Shown: piece by piece, positions 1 to 8,654 of the stretch
Position numbering within the stretch: the stretch's first letter is position 1
Layout of the letters: each line of letters starts with the position of its first letter
Assembly: GCF_002087075.1 (NCBI RefSeq)
Contig: NZ_MWSM01000052.1
Span: forward strand, 1 to 18,545
Source: Streptococcus pseudopneumoniae ATCC BAA-960 = CCUG 49455
GTDB taxonomy: Bacteria; Bacillota; Bacilli; Lactobacillales; Streptococcaceae
Length of the DNA stretch: 18,545 nucleotides
Direction: 5' to 3'
Translations under genes and position numbers: made by a program
Notes under the pieces: generated by a model
Told to the model about the DNA's origin: nothing
The model's database searches: none
The model's input: only the letters and a program-made list of their open reading frames with translations

Positions 1-9
1 GTGATAAAG

Positions 10-34
10 TCGGGATTATATCTTTAAATCCCGA
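10..34. terminator. Small hairpin near the left edge, possible terminator
   Basis: A perfect 8-bp inverted repeat (TCGGGATT at 10-17, AATCCCGA at 27-34) with a 9-nt loop. It could be the terminator of a gene outside the window. Neither strand has a strong T-run after it, so the function is uncertain. Confidence 0.3.
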
Positions 35-57
35 TCAGACATTTCAGTACCTGACTT

Positions 58-170
58 ATCCTCAATGAAAATCTCTTCAAACTGCGTCAGATCTATCTGC
101 AACCTCAAAACAGTGTTTTGAGCAACCTGAGGATAGCTTCCTAGTTTGCTCTTTGATTTTCATTGAGGAT
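58..170 (+). repeat. BOX-type repeat, copy 1 (A-C form)
   Basis: The core at 61-167 (107 bp) matches what I remember of the pneumococcal BOX element: a TCTTCAAAC-type left part, the inner palindrome CAAAACAGTGTTTTG, and the right part ending CTTTGATTTTCATTGAG. It is shorter than a full A-B-C BOX. By hand alignment it is the reverse complement of the copy at 4011-4117, with the same length and about 8 differences. Its ends form a perfect 16-bp inverted repeat (58-73 and 155-170), which is unusual because BOX ends normally differ. It is non-coding and can fold into a long hairpin. BOX elements are thought to be mobilised in trans. Confidence 0.75.
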
Positions 171-330
171 TATTTTCAAATCCCCCCAACTCAACAAGTA
201 TCTTTGAATTCCAGTCAATTTCTAGCACTGTTTGAAACGTTTCAGCGGGCTATTTCAGATTCGGTCCACTATTCCTTTCCAAAAACATTGCATATTGCGC
301 CGAAGGAATTGCTCACACTATCCCCAAGCA
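171..330 (+). other. Unidentified protein-like stretch, possible gene remnant
   Basis: Between the BOX copy and the pflB terminator one plus-strand frame stays open from within the BOX (TTG at 153) to TGA at 348-350. The peptide part outside the BOX (for example QFLALFETFQRAI) looks more protein-like than random AT-rich sequence. There is no ribosome binding site, its start would lie in the repeat, and its end runs into a terminator hairpin. I do not recognise it. It may be the 3' remnant of a gene interrupted by the BOX, or chance. Confidence 0.2.
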
Positions 331-333
331 CAA

Positions 334-359
334 AACCCTCAGTCGACTGACCGAGGGTT
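334..359 (-). terminator. Terminator downstream of pflB
   Basis: The stem AACCCTCAGTC (334-344) pairs with GACCGAGGGTT (349-359) with one mismatch and a 4-nt loop. It lies 24 bp past the pflB stop codon. On the minus strand the stem is followed by TTTTGTGCTT, and on the plus strand by CCTTTTC, so it may work in both directions. Confidence 0.8.
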
Positions 360-383
360 CCTTTTCATTATTCAAGAACTTGA

Positions 384-2708
384 TTAGCTCAATGCATCCA
401 AGGCATCATCCATTGAAAGAACTTCGTGGAAGACACGTTGTGTCAATTCAGTTTTTTGTTCTGGAGTGAGGTATTTAGTGTTTACACAGTATCCAGAGAT
501 ACGTACGATAACGTCTTCACCTGACATAATCTTTTCGTAAACATCGTTCAAGTCCATAACGTTCAAGTTAACGTGTTGTCCACCGTTTTCGAAGTAACCA
601 TCAAGGATTGTTACCAAGTTATCAACTTGTTCGTCACGAGTCTTACCAAGAGCGCGAGGTGATACTTGTGTAGTCAATGAGATACCATCAGCTGCATAAC
701 TAAAGTCAAGGCTAGAAAGTGAATTCAAGTTTTGCAACCATCCACCTTTAGCTTTGTTAGATGGGTTAGCACCTGGTGAGAAGAATTCAAGTTTAGACAA
801 GTTCACAGAACCATCTTCGTTGAGGTATACACCTTTGTGGACTGGTGAGTTACCAGTTTGTTTAGAGTAAGCAACGTTAGATGTGATTGTCAAAAGTGAT
901 ACAGTAGCTTCTGCGTCTTTGTAAAGTTTGTGGCTACGTAGACGAGTAGTGTAAGCTTCGATCAACCATTCTGCCAATTCGTTTGAACGTGGGTCATCTT
1001 CACCCCAACGTGGGTATTCACCGATTGTTTCGTAATCGTAGATATAGCCATTTTCGTCACGGATTGGTTTAACTGTAGCGTACTTAATAGCTGACAATGT
1101 GTCAACAGTGTTGGCAAATCCACAGATACCGAATCCCATGTTGGCACGTTGTTTAGTTGGCAAGAAGGCCATTTGAACAGCTTCGTAGTTGTATTTATCA
1201 GTCATGTAGTGAATGATGTTCAAGGCATCTACGTAAGTGTCAGTCAACCAGTCAAGAGATTTTTCAAAGTTAGCTTTAACTGATTCAAATTCAAGAACTT
1301 CGTCACGGATTGGTTCGATGTCAAATACTTTGTAGTCTTTGTGAACATCGTCGTAACCACCGTTCAAACCAGTAAGAAGGGCTTTCAATACGTTTACACG
1401 CGCACCGAAGTACTGGATGTTGTGGCGTTGTTCTTCATTTTCTGGGTCAAGTGGAGACACACAGCATGAGATACAACTCATTTCACCATATCCGTCTTTA
1501 GCCATTGTTGTTACACCTTCGTATTGGATAGAAGAGTGTTTGTGGCTCATGTGCATACAGTAGCGGCGGAAGTTGTATGGCAATTTATCAGTCCAAAGAA
1601 CTGTCAAGTTTGGTTCTGGAGAGTTACCGATGTTGTCAAGAGTGTTCAAGAAACGGTAGTCCATCTTAGTAACACGGTGACGACCGTCGTTACCCATACC
1701 AGCCATAGAAGTTGTGATGAAAGTTGGGTCACCTGAGTACAATTGGTCGTAAGCTTTTGTCCGAGCAAATTTAACTGTACGAAGTTTCATAACGAAATCA
1801 TCAACGAATTCTTGGATTTCTGATTCAGTAAATGTACCACGAGCAAGGTCACGTTCTGCAAAGATGTCCAAAACGATTGGTACACGTCCTAGAGATGTAG
1901 CAGCACCGTTGATAACACGGCAGACAGACATGAAGGCGATGTTAACCCATTGGATCGCTTCTTTAACGTTCATCGCTGGTTTGCGAACATCAACTCCGTA
2001 AAGGTCACCCAAGCGAACAACTTGTTGCAATGCTTGGTATTGAAGGTTGATTTCTTCACGAAGACGGATTGTTTCTTCATCAATTTCTTCGATTGCATTC
2101 CAGTCGTTTACTTTTTCTTGCATCAAGTAGTCTGCACCGTAAAGAGCAAGACGTGCGTAAACACCGATGATACGTCCGCGTGAGTATGCATCTGGAAGAC
2201 CAGTTACAGTGTGTGCGTGACGTGCGCGACGAATGTTTGAAGTGTAGGCACGGAAGATACCGTCGTTAACTGTTGTTACGTATTTAGTAAAGATTTCGTG
2301 AACAGCTGGATCTGGTTCGTATCCATTTTCTTTCAAAGTTGTTTCAGCCATACGGATACCACCTTTTGGCATGAAGTTCAATTTGAAGAGTTCATCGTTT
2401 TGGATACCGAAGATAACTTCATTTTCTTTATCGATAAATCCTGCTGGGATATCAGCGATAGATGTTGGACGAGTGTCCATTGGGAAACGAGTTTCTTCGT
2501 AGTGAGCCTTCGTTTCTTCTACAATTTTTTTGATGTGAAGTGAACGTTCTGTTGGTCCTGCAAGGAAGCTTTCGTCTCCATCGTAAGGTGTGTAGTTAGC
2601 TTGTACGAAGCGTGATACACTTGCTTTTTCTTTCCAATCTACGCCTTTGAAGCCTTCCCAAGCTTTGTCAAAAATATCTTGTGCTTCAACAACTGTTTTA
2701 ACAACCAT
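384..2708 (-). CDS. pflB: Pyruvate formate-lyase (formate C-acetyltransferase)
   Basis: A 774-residue cytoplasmic glycyl-radical enzyme that converts pyruvate and CoA to acetyl-CoA and formate, the anaerobic branch of mixed-acid fermentation. The catalytic cysteine pair is C415-C416 in [10 protein letters not shown], and the radical glycine is G739 in VRISGYCVN near the C-terminus, both in the usual places. The frame is open 12 codons further upstream (to 2744), but the start at 2708 is preferred: GAGGA lies at 2716-2720 with 7-nt spacing, and the product then begins [11 protein letters not shown], as in streptococcal homologues I recall. It needs the activating enzyme PflA, which is not in this window. 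It is monocistronic, with its own extended -10 promoter and terminator, and divergent from dinB. No damage is seen. Confidence 0.97.
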   Translation of the reverse strand: MVVKTVVEAQDIFDKAWEGFKGVDWKEKASVSRFVQANYTPYDGDESFLAGPTERSLHIKKIVEETKAHYEETRFPMDTRPTSIADIPAGFIDKENEVIFGIQNDELFKLNFMPKGGIRMAETTLKENGYEPDPAVHEIFTKYVTTVNDGIFRAYTSNIRRARHAHTVTGLPDAYSRGRIIGVYARLALYGADYLMQEKVNDWNAIEEIDEETIRLREEINLQYQALQQVVRLGDLYGVDVRKPAMNVKEAIQWVNIAFMSVCRVINGAATSLGRVPIVLDIFAERDLARGTFTESEIQEFVDDFVMKLRTVKFARTKAYDQLYSGDPTFITTSMAGMGNDGRHRVTKMDYRFLNTLDNIGNSPEPNLTVLWTDKLPYNFRRYCMHMSHKHSSIQYEGVTTMAKDGYGEMSCISCCVSPLDPENEEQRHNIQYFGARVNVLKALLTGLNGGYDDVHKDYKVFDIEPIRDEVLEFESVKANFEKSLDWLTDTYVDALNIIHYMTDKYNYEAVQMAFLPTKQRANMGFGICGFANTVDTLSAIKYATVKPIRDENGYIYDYETIGEYPRWGEDDPRSNELAEWLIEAYTTRLRSHKLYKDAEATVSLLTITSNVAYSKQTGNSPVHKGVYLNEDGSVNLSKLEFFSPGANPSNKAKGGWLQNLNSLSSLDFSYAADGISLTTQVSPRALGKTRDEQVDNLVTILDGYFENGGQHVNLNVMDLNDVYEKIMSGEDVIVRISGYCVNTKYLTPEQKTELTQRVFHEVLSMDDALDALS

Positions 2709-2763
2709 GTTAATGTCCTCTTTTTTCTTTCTAGTAACAACCATCTGTTACATTCATGAGACA

Positions 2764-2793
2764 AGTATACCATACAGTAACCGATTTCAACAA
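2764..2793 (-). promoter_or_regulatory. pflB promoter (extended -10)
   Basis: On the minus strand TATACT (2769-2764) is preceded by TGG, giving an extended -10. TTGTTG (2793-2788) lies 18 nt upstream; the overlapping TTGAAA would give only 15 nt. The position leaves about 50 nt of leader before the pflB start. Assigned from sequence alone. Confidence 0.6.
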
Positions 2794-2879
2794 GTGGAAA
2801 ATCCCTATTTTTACACTTTCTTTTCTAAAACAGTCTATATTTTATTTCAAACTGTATTATATTTTTGAAAAAATAAAGT

Positions 2880-2913
2880 CCTTTTTTCTTTTTTTCAGAA
2901 AAAAGGGTATAAT
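2880..2913 (+). promoter_or_regulatory. Probable dinB promoter with an overlapping inverted repeat
   Basis: TATAAT at 2908-2913 is a consensus -10 sited 33 nt before the dinB start. The expected -35 area is T-rich and poor. A perfect 10-bp inverted repeat (CCTTTTTTCT 2880-2889, AGAAAAAAGG 2897-2906) covers the -35/spacer region and ends one base before the -10. It may be an operator or a weak terminator-like hairpin. I see no LexA-type box. Confidence 0.45.
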
Positions 2914-2946
2914 AAAAGAAAATAAGCGGTAAAAAGGGGGCTAGGC

Positions 2947-4008
2947 ATGTTGATTTTTCCTTTGTTAAATGATTTGTCAAGAAAAATCATCCATATTGAC
3001 ATGGATGCCTTTTTTGCTGCGGTGGAAATCAGAGATAATCCTAAACTCAGAGGAAAACCTGTCATTATCGGCAGTGACCCTCGGCAAACAGGTGGGCGGG
3101 GAGTCGTTTCTACCTGTAGCTATGAGGCACGAGCTTTTGGTATCCATTCAGCCATGAGCTCTAAGGAAGCCTATGAGCGTTGTCCCCAGGCCGTCTTCAT
3201 CTCGGGGAATTATGAGAAATACAAAGCTGTGGGACTCCAGATTCGAGCTATCTTTAAGCGCTATACAGATTTAATAGAACCCATGAGCATTGACGAAGCC
3301 TATTTGGATGTGACAGAAAATAAACTCGGGATCAAGTCAGCGGTCAAAATTGCTCGCCTCATTCAAGAGGATATCTGGCAAGAACTCCATCTAACTGCTT
3401 CTGCTGGCGTTTCTTACAACAAATTCTTGGCTAAAATGGCCAGTGATTATCAAAAACCACATGGTTTGACAGTGATTCTACCTGACCAAGCTGAGGATTT
3501 CCTCAAACAAATGGATATTTCCAAGTTTCATGGAGTAGGAAAAAAGACTGTAGAACGTCTTCATCAAATGGGCGTTTTTACTGGCGCTGACCTACTTGAA
3601 GTCCCTGAAGTGACCCTAATAGATCGTTTTGGTAGACTGGGTTATGACCTTTATCGAAAGGCTCGTGGCATCCACAATTCCCCAGTCAAATCCAATCGCA
3701 TCCGTAAGTCAATCGGGAAGGAGAAAACCTATGGGAAGATTCTCCGTGCCGAGGAAGATATCAAAAAAGAGCTGACTCTTCTATCAGAAAGAGTCGCTCT
3801 CAATCTCAGTCAACAAGAAAAATCTGGAAAAATTGTCATTTTGAAAATCCGCTACGAGGACTTTTCAACTCTCACTAAACGAAAAAGTCTAGCTCAAAAA
3901 ACACAGGATGCTAGCCAGATAAGCCAAATAGCCCTACAACTCTATGAAGAATTAAGCGAGAAAGAAAGAGGTGTCCGCCTGCTGGGGATTACCGTGACTG
4001 GATTTTGA
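2947..4008 (+). CDS. dinB: DNA polymerase IV (Y-family translesion polymerase)
   Basis: A 353-residue error-prone DNA polymerase that extends past lesions and mismatched ends. The N-terminal palm motif [12 protein letters not shown] carries metal ligand D18 and the likely steric gate F23, and SIDEAYLD carries the catalytic pair D116-E117. The HhH-like thumb region ([13 protein letters not shown]) follows, then a little-finger domain from about residue 240. The length is normal for the family. The start at 2947 has a strong AAAGGGGG-type ribosome binding site about 6 nt upstream and an N-terminal extension ([13 protein letters not shown]) as in pneumococcal DinB. It is transcribed away from pflB, and its stop codon is two bases before a BOX-type repeat. 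Intact. Confidence 0.96.
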   Translation: MLIFPLLNDLSRKIIHIDMDAFFAAVEIRDNPKLRGKPVIIGSDPRQTGGRGVVSTCSYEARAFGIHSAMSSKEAYERCPQAVFISGNYEKYKAVGLQIRAIFKRYTDLIEPMSIDEAYLDVTENKLGIKSAVKIARLIQEDIWQELHLTASAGVSYNKFLAKMASDYQKPHGLTVILPDQAEDFLKQMDISKFHGVGKKTVERLHQMGVFTGADLLEVPEVTLIDRFGRLGYDLYRKARGIHNSPVKSNRIRKSIGKEKTYGKILRAEEDIKKELTLLSERVALNLSQQEKSGKIVILKIRYEDFSTLTKRKSLAQKTQDASQISQIALQLYEELSEKERGVRLLGITVTGF

Positions 4009-4010
4009 AA

Positions 4011-4120
4011 CTCAATGAAAATCAAAGAGCAAACTAGGAAGCTAGCCGCAGGCTGCTCAAAACACTGTTTTGAGGTTGCAGATAGAGCTGACGCGGTCTG
4101 AAGAGATTTTCAAAGAGTAT
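4011..4120 (-). repeat. BOX-type repeat, copy 2
   Basis: This has the same 107-bp core (4011-4117) as copy 1 but in the opposite orientation, again with the palindrome AAAACACTGTTTT. The hand-aligned differences from copy 1 are substitutions only (about 8). Here the two ends differ in the normal BOX way: CTCAATGAAAATC on one side and GATTTTCAAAGAGTAT on the other. It starts two bases after the dinB stop and abuts the dinB/uppP terminator, so it is transcribed as the dinB 3' untranslated region. Confidence 0.8.
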
Positions 4121-4155
4121 AAAACCTTGAAGAGCTGCCCCTTCAAGGTTTTTCT
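4121..4155. terminator. Bidirectional terminator between dinB and uppP
   Basis: A perfect 12-bp stem AAAACCTTGAAG (4121-4132) / CTTCAAGGTTTT (4141-4152) with an 8-nt loop lies between the convergent 3' ends of dinB and uppP. The plus-strand T-run continues as TTTTTCTT and suits dinB; the minus-strand run is TTTT and suits uppP. Confidence 0.85.
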
Positions 4156-5000
4156 TATACAAATAAACGGACAAAACTGTAAAGTAGCAAGACACTACCA
4201 AGCACGATGCGGTATTTACCAAAAAGGGTAAAATCGTGTTTTTTCACATAACTTGTCAAAAAGCGAATAGCCACCATGCTGACTGCAAAAGCGACTCCCA
4301 TCGCAACCAAGAGCAAGAACAATTGTCCAAAGCTCAAGAGCTGTCCTGCTTTCAAAAATTTGAAAATCTTTAAGGCACTAGCTCCAAACATAACAGGAAT
4401 CCCTAGATAGAAGGTAAATTCTGTCACAACTGAACGACTGGTTCCATTTAACAAACCACCGACGATTGTAGCTCCAGAACGGCTTGTCCCTGGTAAAAGG
4501 GCAAGAACTTGGAAGAGTCCGATATAGAAAGCTGTTGTATAAGGAAGCTTGTCCAACTCTGTCACACTTGGCTCGATAGCACGCGCTTTATTACGTTTTT
4601 CCAAATAGATAAAGGCAATCCCATAGATAATCAACATGAGAGCAACAGAAACCATGTTATGGAAGTGGGTATCAAACCAATCATCAAACTTAAAGACGGC
4701 AAGTAAAGGCAAGGTCGCAATCAAGACCTTCAGCCATAGTCTCCAAGTCTTACGAACTTCCTGCTTGTCCTTAGTCGGTTTGAAAGGATTGAGCTTGTTA
4801 AAGTAGATTACCATGACCGCCAAAATCGCACCAAGCTGAATCACGACATTAAACATGGAAATAAAGGCTTCGTTTTGATTTTGGTATTGGATAAATTCCT
4901 CTGCTAAAATCAAGTGACCTGTACTGGAAATCGGCAACCATTCCGTAATTCCTTCAACAATCCCGAAGAAGATAGATTTTAAAATTTCAATAAGATACAT
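4155..5000 (-). CDS. uppP: Undecaprenyl-diphosphatase
   Basis: A 281-residue polytopic membrane enzyme (BacA/UppP family) that removes a phosphate from undecaprenyl diphosphate, regenerating the lipid carrier for peptidoglycan and capsule building. It also gives intrinsic bacitracin resistance. Family motif 1 is [15 protein letters not shown] (residues 16-30, with E16, E20 and H29), and motif 2 is [11 protein letters not shown] (169-178, with R174); both are intact. Several hydrophobic segments span the protein, and the length is typical. The start at 5000 is supported by AAAGGAG six nt upstream. An extended -10 promoter lies 25 nt before the start, but the gene is also only 59 bp downstream of the DUF2207 gene with no terminator between, so read-through is likely. 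Confidence 0.95.
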   Translation of the reverse strand: MYLIEILKSIFFGIVEGITEWLPISSTGHLILAEEFIQYQNQNEAFISMFNVVIQLGAILAVMVIYFNKLNPFKPTKDKQEVRKTWRLWLKVLIATLPLLAVFKFDDWFDTHFHNMVSVALMLIIYGIAFIYLEKRNKARAIEPSVTELDKLPYTTAFYIGLFQVLALLPGTSRSGATIVGGLLNGTSRSVVTEFTFYLGIPVMFGASALKIFKFLKAGQLLSFGQLFLLLVAMGVAFAVSMVAIRFLTSYVKKHDFTLFGKYRIVLGSVLLLYSFVRLFV

Positions 5001-5024
5001 AGATTACTCCTTTTTCTATCTTCC

Positions 5025-5032
5025 ATTATAGC
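5025..5032 (-). promoter_or_regulatory. uppP promoter, extended -10
   Basis: Minus-strand TGC-TATAAT gives an extended -10, with the hexamer at 5030-5025, 24 bases upstream of the uppP start. No good -35 is seen, which extended -10 promoters can tolerate. It lies in the 59-bp gap after the DUF2207 gene. Confidence 0.5.
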
Positions 5033-5059
5033 ATATTTTTCAATCTATGGCAGTTCTCT

Positions 5060-6925
5060 TTAAAAGGCACCGATACTTCCACCACCTCCGCCTCCAGAGA
5101 AACCACCGCCAGAACTTCCACTTCCAGAAGATACAGAGTAGGTACTTGCTGTATTTGCGACACTGGCATAATGGCTCATTTGCGCGCTTGAATGATAAAA
5201 CATACTGTGCCAGCCATAAGCTACATAGAGGTTGATATCTGGATTTTCCACTTGAATCTGATGAACCTTCATCAAATGGCTGACCTTGTCCGCATAGCCA
5301 AATAAGGTCGCATAGACCAAGAGGCGATTCCAGACCACAATACTTTCCAATTCAGCCTGATCCAATCGCGCAATCTCACGCAACATATTTTCAAAACTGG
5401 TCCAGAGATAGTAGATCTCTGCTCCTGCTTCATTTAGGACACCATCACGATTATCTAATCGAAGCTTCCAATAATAGAAAACAGCCAAAACCAAACCTAG
5501 AAAACCAAGTATTGGCAAGGGGAGGTAAAGATAGCCATAAACGTCCAAACTGTACAAGAACAGACCAAATCCGATAAATAGGGTCAAGGTAGTCAAGATA
5601 CCCATACCTACTTGCAAGGCCTTTTCCCCACCAGTTAAAGGACGATAGTAATCTGGGAGCCCCCAGAAGAAAACCCTGTCTCTGACCCCTTCTTGCATCT
5701 CTTTTAATACTGCTTCGAAAGAAGATTTAAGCTGACGCCCCTTTGCTTGAATCCGTTTTTCATCAGAGACTTTTGCTCTACGATAAAGACTATCAGATAC
5801 CTTGTAATCCGCAAACAAATTGGAAAGAGTTTCTTCTTTTTTGCCTGAAAAAGCCAGATTTAGACAGTCTTTCTCAAAGCTTGACAAACCATCTTCTTTT
5901 ACTAGCCTCAAACCAACTGCATCTCCTTCTGAAATGATAGAGACATTTCCACGGTCTATCACATCTAGCAAGGTAGCTTGAATAAGTTGGTCAAAGGTGA
6001 ATTTGCCAGCCCCCTTGACCAAGGGACTCACTTCCTCCAAGGAGGTCGAGTAGACAGCCTCTGATAAAACCATAGGCTCTAATTCCATTGGTGGTTCATA
6101 GAGACGATGATTTTTGGCATATTTGACTGAAGGAGTGGTCTTTCTTCTATAGATAAAATAGAAGCAGACACTCAATAACAAGGAGATAGAAAGTATCGAA
6201 GGTAAGACCCAAGTAAGGAGTTGTTTACTTTGCTCTTTTTCTTTAACAATCGAGTCTTCTACCTTATTAAATTCTTCTAAATGATTTCCTTTCAATCCCT
6301 GATCCCTAGCGCTAGCAAAATCAGTTCGAGGCCAATAGGCATGCAATTCAACTCCACGCTTAGCCGGAAGATTGTCCAAACGAATAGTATAATCAAGGCT
6401 ACTCTTTTCAATCGTTCCCTCTCTAAAAAGTTTCCCTGTATGGAAAAAGAGTTTTTCAGCTCCCTTGTCTCCCCTTACATGAAATTCAAACTTGCCAATA
6501 GCCCCTGAACTATCTGTTAAAGGTTGCCAATTTAATTCAGCAATGTCATCATATAGGAAAAGCAAATTTTTTAAGTTCCATGTAAGCTCAACTTCAACTG
6601 TGTCGCCTTCCTGGCCTGGATTATAGACTCTCACAGTATAACCATTCGCTTCTTCTGTCACTTCGCTCGTAACGTCTGCTAGTTCAGCACCATTTTTCGC
6701 AGCCTGAACCTTTGGATGAGGATCAATGTCAAATCCACTAGGCATCTTGCCAGCACGTCCAAGTCCCACGATTTGGCCCTTAAAGTCCTCCTCAAACTGA
6801 TAAACTATCTTTTGTCTAAATTCTGCCGTATTGTCTGCATGAATATACAAATCCCCTTGATAAGAGTTTATCTTGAAATCAATGGCGAAAACAGAAAGTG
6901 GCAGAAGGCAAAACAAGCCAAACAT
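5060..6925 (-). CDS. DUF2207 membrane protein with Gly/Ser-rich tail; 5' end apparently frameshifted
   Basis: As read, 621 residues. It shows a hydrophobic N-terminus ending SVFAIDF, a beta-rich extracytoplasmic domain (about 16-235) typical of DUF2207, a transmembrane helix (237-260) followed by RRK, a cytoplasmic middle part (270-430), two more helices (about 438-459 and 466-486), and a C-terminus ending in a Ser/Gly-rich tail (from about residue 597). The function is unknown. The ATG at 6925 has no ribosome binding site. A better start is ATG at 6951, preceded by AAAGGGGG with 8-nt spacing, but it is out of frame because it is followed by nine A's (minus strand; T-run at 6940-6948). With ten A's it would read MKKKTFFLL and continue into this frame, making a classical signal peptide and 630 residues. 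So either the gene is slip-strand frameshifted, transcriptional slippage restores it, or the base count is a sequencing error. Confidence 0.85.
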   Translation of the reverse strand: MFGLFCLLPLSVFAIDFKINSYQGDLYIHADNTAEFRQKIVYQFEEDFKGQIVGLGRAGKMPSGFDIDPHPKVQAAKNGAELADVTSEVTEEANGYTVRVYNPGQEGDTVEVELTWNLKNLLFLYDDIAELNWQPLTDSSGAIGKFEFHVRGDKGAEKLFFHTGKLFREGTIEKSSLDYTIRLDNLPAKRGVELHAYWPRTDFASARDQGLKGNHLEEFNKVEDSIVKEKEQSKQLLTWVLPSILSISLLLSVCFYFIYRRKTTPSVKYAKNHRLYEPPMELEPMVLSEAVYSTSLEEVSPLVKGAGKFTFDQLIQATLLDVIDRGNVSIISEGDAVGLRLVKEDGLSSFEKDCLNLAFSGKKEETLSNLFADYKVSDSLYRRAKVSDEKRIQAKGRQLKSSFEAVLKEMQEGVRDRVFFWGLPDYYRPLTGGEKALQVGMGILTTLTLFIGFGLFLYSLDVYGYLYLPLPILGFLGLVLAVFYYWKLRLDNRDGVLNEAGAEIYYLWTSFENMLREIARLDQAELESIVVWNRLLVYATLFGYADKVSHLMKVHQIQVENPDINLYVAYGWHSMFYHSSAQMSHYASVANTASTYSVSSGSGSSGGGFSGGGGGGSIGAF

Positions 6926-6939
6926 CAGTAAGAAAAAAG

Positions 6940-6951
6940 TTTTTTTTTCAT
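6940..6951 (-). other. A9 homopolymer after the better start codon of the DUF2207 gene
   Basis: On the minus strand ATG at 6951-6949 is followed by nine A's. A good ribosome binding site (AAAGGGGG) stands 8 nt before this ATG. The frame from it stops after 8 codons (TGA), while a single added A joins it to the long DUF2207 frame. Confidence 0.8.
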
Positions 6952-6981
6952 CAACTAAGCCCCCTTTTTATCTTTCTTATC

Positions 6982-6989
6982 ATTATAGC
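6982..6989 (-). promoter_or_regulatory. Promoter of the DUF2207 gene, extended -10
   Basis: Minus-strand TGC-TATAAT (hexamer 6987-6982) lies 30 nt upstream of the ATG at 6951, in the divergent region shared with the transporter promoter. No clear -35 is visible. It is the same extended -10 type as that before uppP. Confidence 0.5.
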
Positions 6990-6998
6990 ATTTTTTCG

Positions 6999-7016
6999 TA
7001 AGTAAAGGCTTACTTA
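6999..7016. promoter_or_regulatory. Inverted repeat between divergent promoters, possible operator
   Basis: A perfect 7-bp inverted repeat, TAAGTAA-AGGC-TTACTTA. It covers the expected -35 region of the DUF2207 promoter and ends two bases before the -35 of the transporter promoter. The position suits a shared regulator, but I do not recognise the motif as a known operator. Confidence 0.3.
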
Positions 7017-7018
7017 TG

Positions 7019-7047
7019 TTGAAAAATTACGCATTTTTCGATAAAAT
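7019..7047 (+). promoter_or_regulatory. Promoter of the amino-acid ABC transporter operon
   Basis: TTGAAA (7019-7024), a 17-nt spacer and TAAAAT (7042-7047). It lies 41 nt before the start codon of the transporter gene. Confidence 0.65.
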
Positions 7048-7088
7048 AGGAGACAGTTATTTTTTAATAGATTAGAATAGGAGAAATC

Positions 7089-8654
7089 ATGAGAAAAATA
7101 TACTTATCTATTTTCACAAGTCTCTTGCTGACGCTAGGACTTGTCAATGTTGCTCAAGCCGATGAATATTTACGCATCGGGATGGAAGCAGCATATGCCC
7201 CCTTTAACTGGACCCAGGATGATGATAGCAATGGAGCTGTCAAAATCGATGGAACCAACCAGTATGCCAACGGATACGATGTTCAAATCGCCAAGAAAAT
7301 CGCTAAGGACTTAGGTAAAGAACCTTTGGTTGTTAAAACCAAGTGGGAAGGTCTAGTCCCTGCCCTTACTTCTGGTAAGATTGACATGATTATCGCAGGT
7401 ATGAGTCCTACTGCCGAGCGTAAACAAGAAATTGCCTTTTCAAGCAGTTACTACACTAGCGAACCAGTTTTGCTTATCAAAAAAGATTCTGCCTACGCAA
7501 ATGCTAAATCTTTGAATGACTTTAATGGTGCGAAAATCACTTCTCAACAAGGTGTTTACCTTTATGACTTGATTTCACAAATCCCAGGTGCTAAAAAAGA
7601 AACAGCCATGGGAGACTTCGCTCAAATGCGCCAAGCTCTTGAGGCTGGTGTCATCGATGCCTATGTTTCTGAACGCCCAGAAGCTCTGACTGCCGAAGCT
7701 GCAAACTCTAAGTTCAAGATGGTCCAAGTAGAACCAGGTTTCAAAACTGGGGAAGAAGATACAGCTATCGCCATTGGACTTCGTAAAGATGACAATCGTA
7801 TTAGCCAAATCAATGCCAGCATTGAAACCATTTCAAAAGACGACCAAGTTGCCTTGATGGATCGTATGATCAAGGAACAACCTGCCGAAGCTACAACAAC
7901 TGAAGAGACTAGCAGTAGTTTCTTTAGCCAAGTTGCTAAAATTCTTTCTGAAAACTGGCAACAACTCTTGCGTGGTGCGGGTGTCACCCTTTTAATCTCT
8001 ATCGTCGGAACTATCACAGGTCTCATTATTGGACTTGCCATTGGTGTTTTCCGTACTGCTCCTCTCTCTGAAAATAAAGCCATTTATAGCCTACAAAAAC
8101 TAGTCGGCTGGATCCTCAATGTCTACATTGAAATTTTCCGTGGTACGCCAATGATCGTTCAATCGATGGTTATCTACTATGGAACTGCCCAAGCTTTCGG
8201 TATCAACCTTGATCGCACACTGGCTGCTATCTTCATCGTTTCGATTAACACTGGTGCCTACATGACTGAAATCGTCCGTGGTGGTATCCTAGCAGTTGAC
8301 AAGGGACAATTTGAAGCTGCTACTGCTCTTGGTATGACCCATAACCAAACCATGCGTAAGATTGTCCTGCCTCAGGTTGTCCGTAACATCCTACCTGCAA
8401 CTGGTAATGAATTTGTCATCAATATCAAAGATACATCTGTATTGAACGTTATCTCTGTTGTCGAACTTTATTTCTCAGGAAATACCGTGGCAACTCAAAC
8501 CTATCAATACTTCCAGACATTTACAATCATCGCCGTGATTTACTTTGTCCTCACCTTCACCGTAACACGTATCCTACGCTTCATCGAACGCAGAATGGAC
8601 ATGGATACCTATACTACAGGTGCTAACCAAATACAAACGGAGGATTTTAAATAA
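7089..8654 (+). CDS. glnP: Amino-acid ABC transporter, substrate-binding domain fused to permease (glutamine type)
   Basis: A 521-residue membrane protein that combines the extracellular solute receptor and the membrane channel of a polar amino acid importer. A Sec signal peptide is followed by likely cleavage after AQA (A24/D25). The family-3 solute-binding domain covers about 26-265, a Thr/Glu/Ser linker 266-280, and the His/Glu/Gln/Arg/opine permease domain about 290-510, with the EAA loop at 409-429 ([16 protein letters not shown]) that contacts the ATPase. There is no lipobox cysteine, so the receptor is tethered by the permease. The fusion is the GlnP arrangement of lactic acid bacteria, here with one binding domain, so glutamine/glutamate is likely but the substrate is not proven. 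AGGAG stands 5 nt before the ATG. Its TAA shares an A with the ATG of the ATPase gene. Confidence 0.93.
   Translation: MRKIYLSIFTSLLLTLGLVNVAQADEYLRIGMEAAYAPFNWTQDDDSNGAVKIDGTNQYANGYDVQIAKKIAKDLGKEPLVVKTKWEGLVPALTSGKIDMIIAGMSPTAERKQEIAFSSSYYTSEPVLLIKKDSAYANAKSLNDFNGAKITSQQGVYLYDLISQIPGAKKETAMGDFAQMRQALEAGVIDAYVSERPEALTAEAANSKFKMVQVEPGFKTGEEDTAIAIGLRKDDNRISQINASIETISKDDQVALMDRMIKEQPAEATTTEETSSSFFSQVAKILSENWQQLLRGAGVTLLISIVGTITGLIIGLAIGVFRTAPLSENKAIYSLQKLVGWILNVYIEIFRGTPMIVQSMVIYYGTAQAFGINLDRTLAAIFIVSINTGAYMTEIVRGGILAVDKGQFEAATALGMTHNQTMRKIVLPQVVRNILPATGNEFVINIKDTSVLNVISVVELYFSGNTVATQTYQYFQTFTIIAVIYFVLTFTVTRILRFIERRMDMDTYTTGANQIQTEDFK

Noticed and set aside
58..170. CRISPR-like or origin-like repeats at the left edge
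   Set aside because: There is only one copy here and one distant inverted copy, with no spacer array, and the sequence fits a BOX-type element.
2709..2744. In-frame extension of pflB by 12 residues ([12 protein letters not shown])
   Set aside because: The internal ATG at 2708 has a clear ribosome binding site at the right spacing, and the extension overlaps that site. The 774-residue product matches the known family start.
7661..8083. A 140-codon minus-strand frame within the transporter gene
   Set aside because: It is antisense to a strongly supported coding region, without its own ribosome binding site or a recognisable protein.
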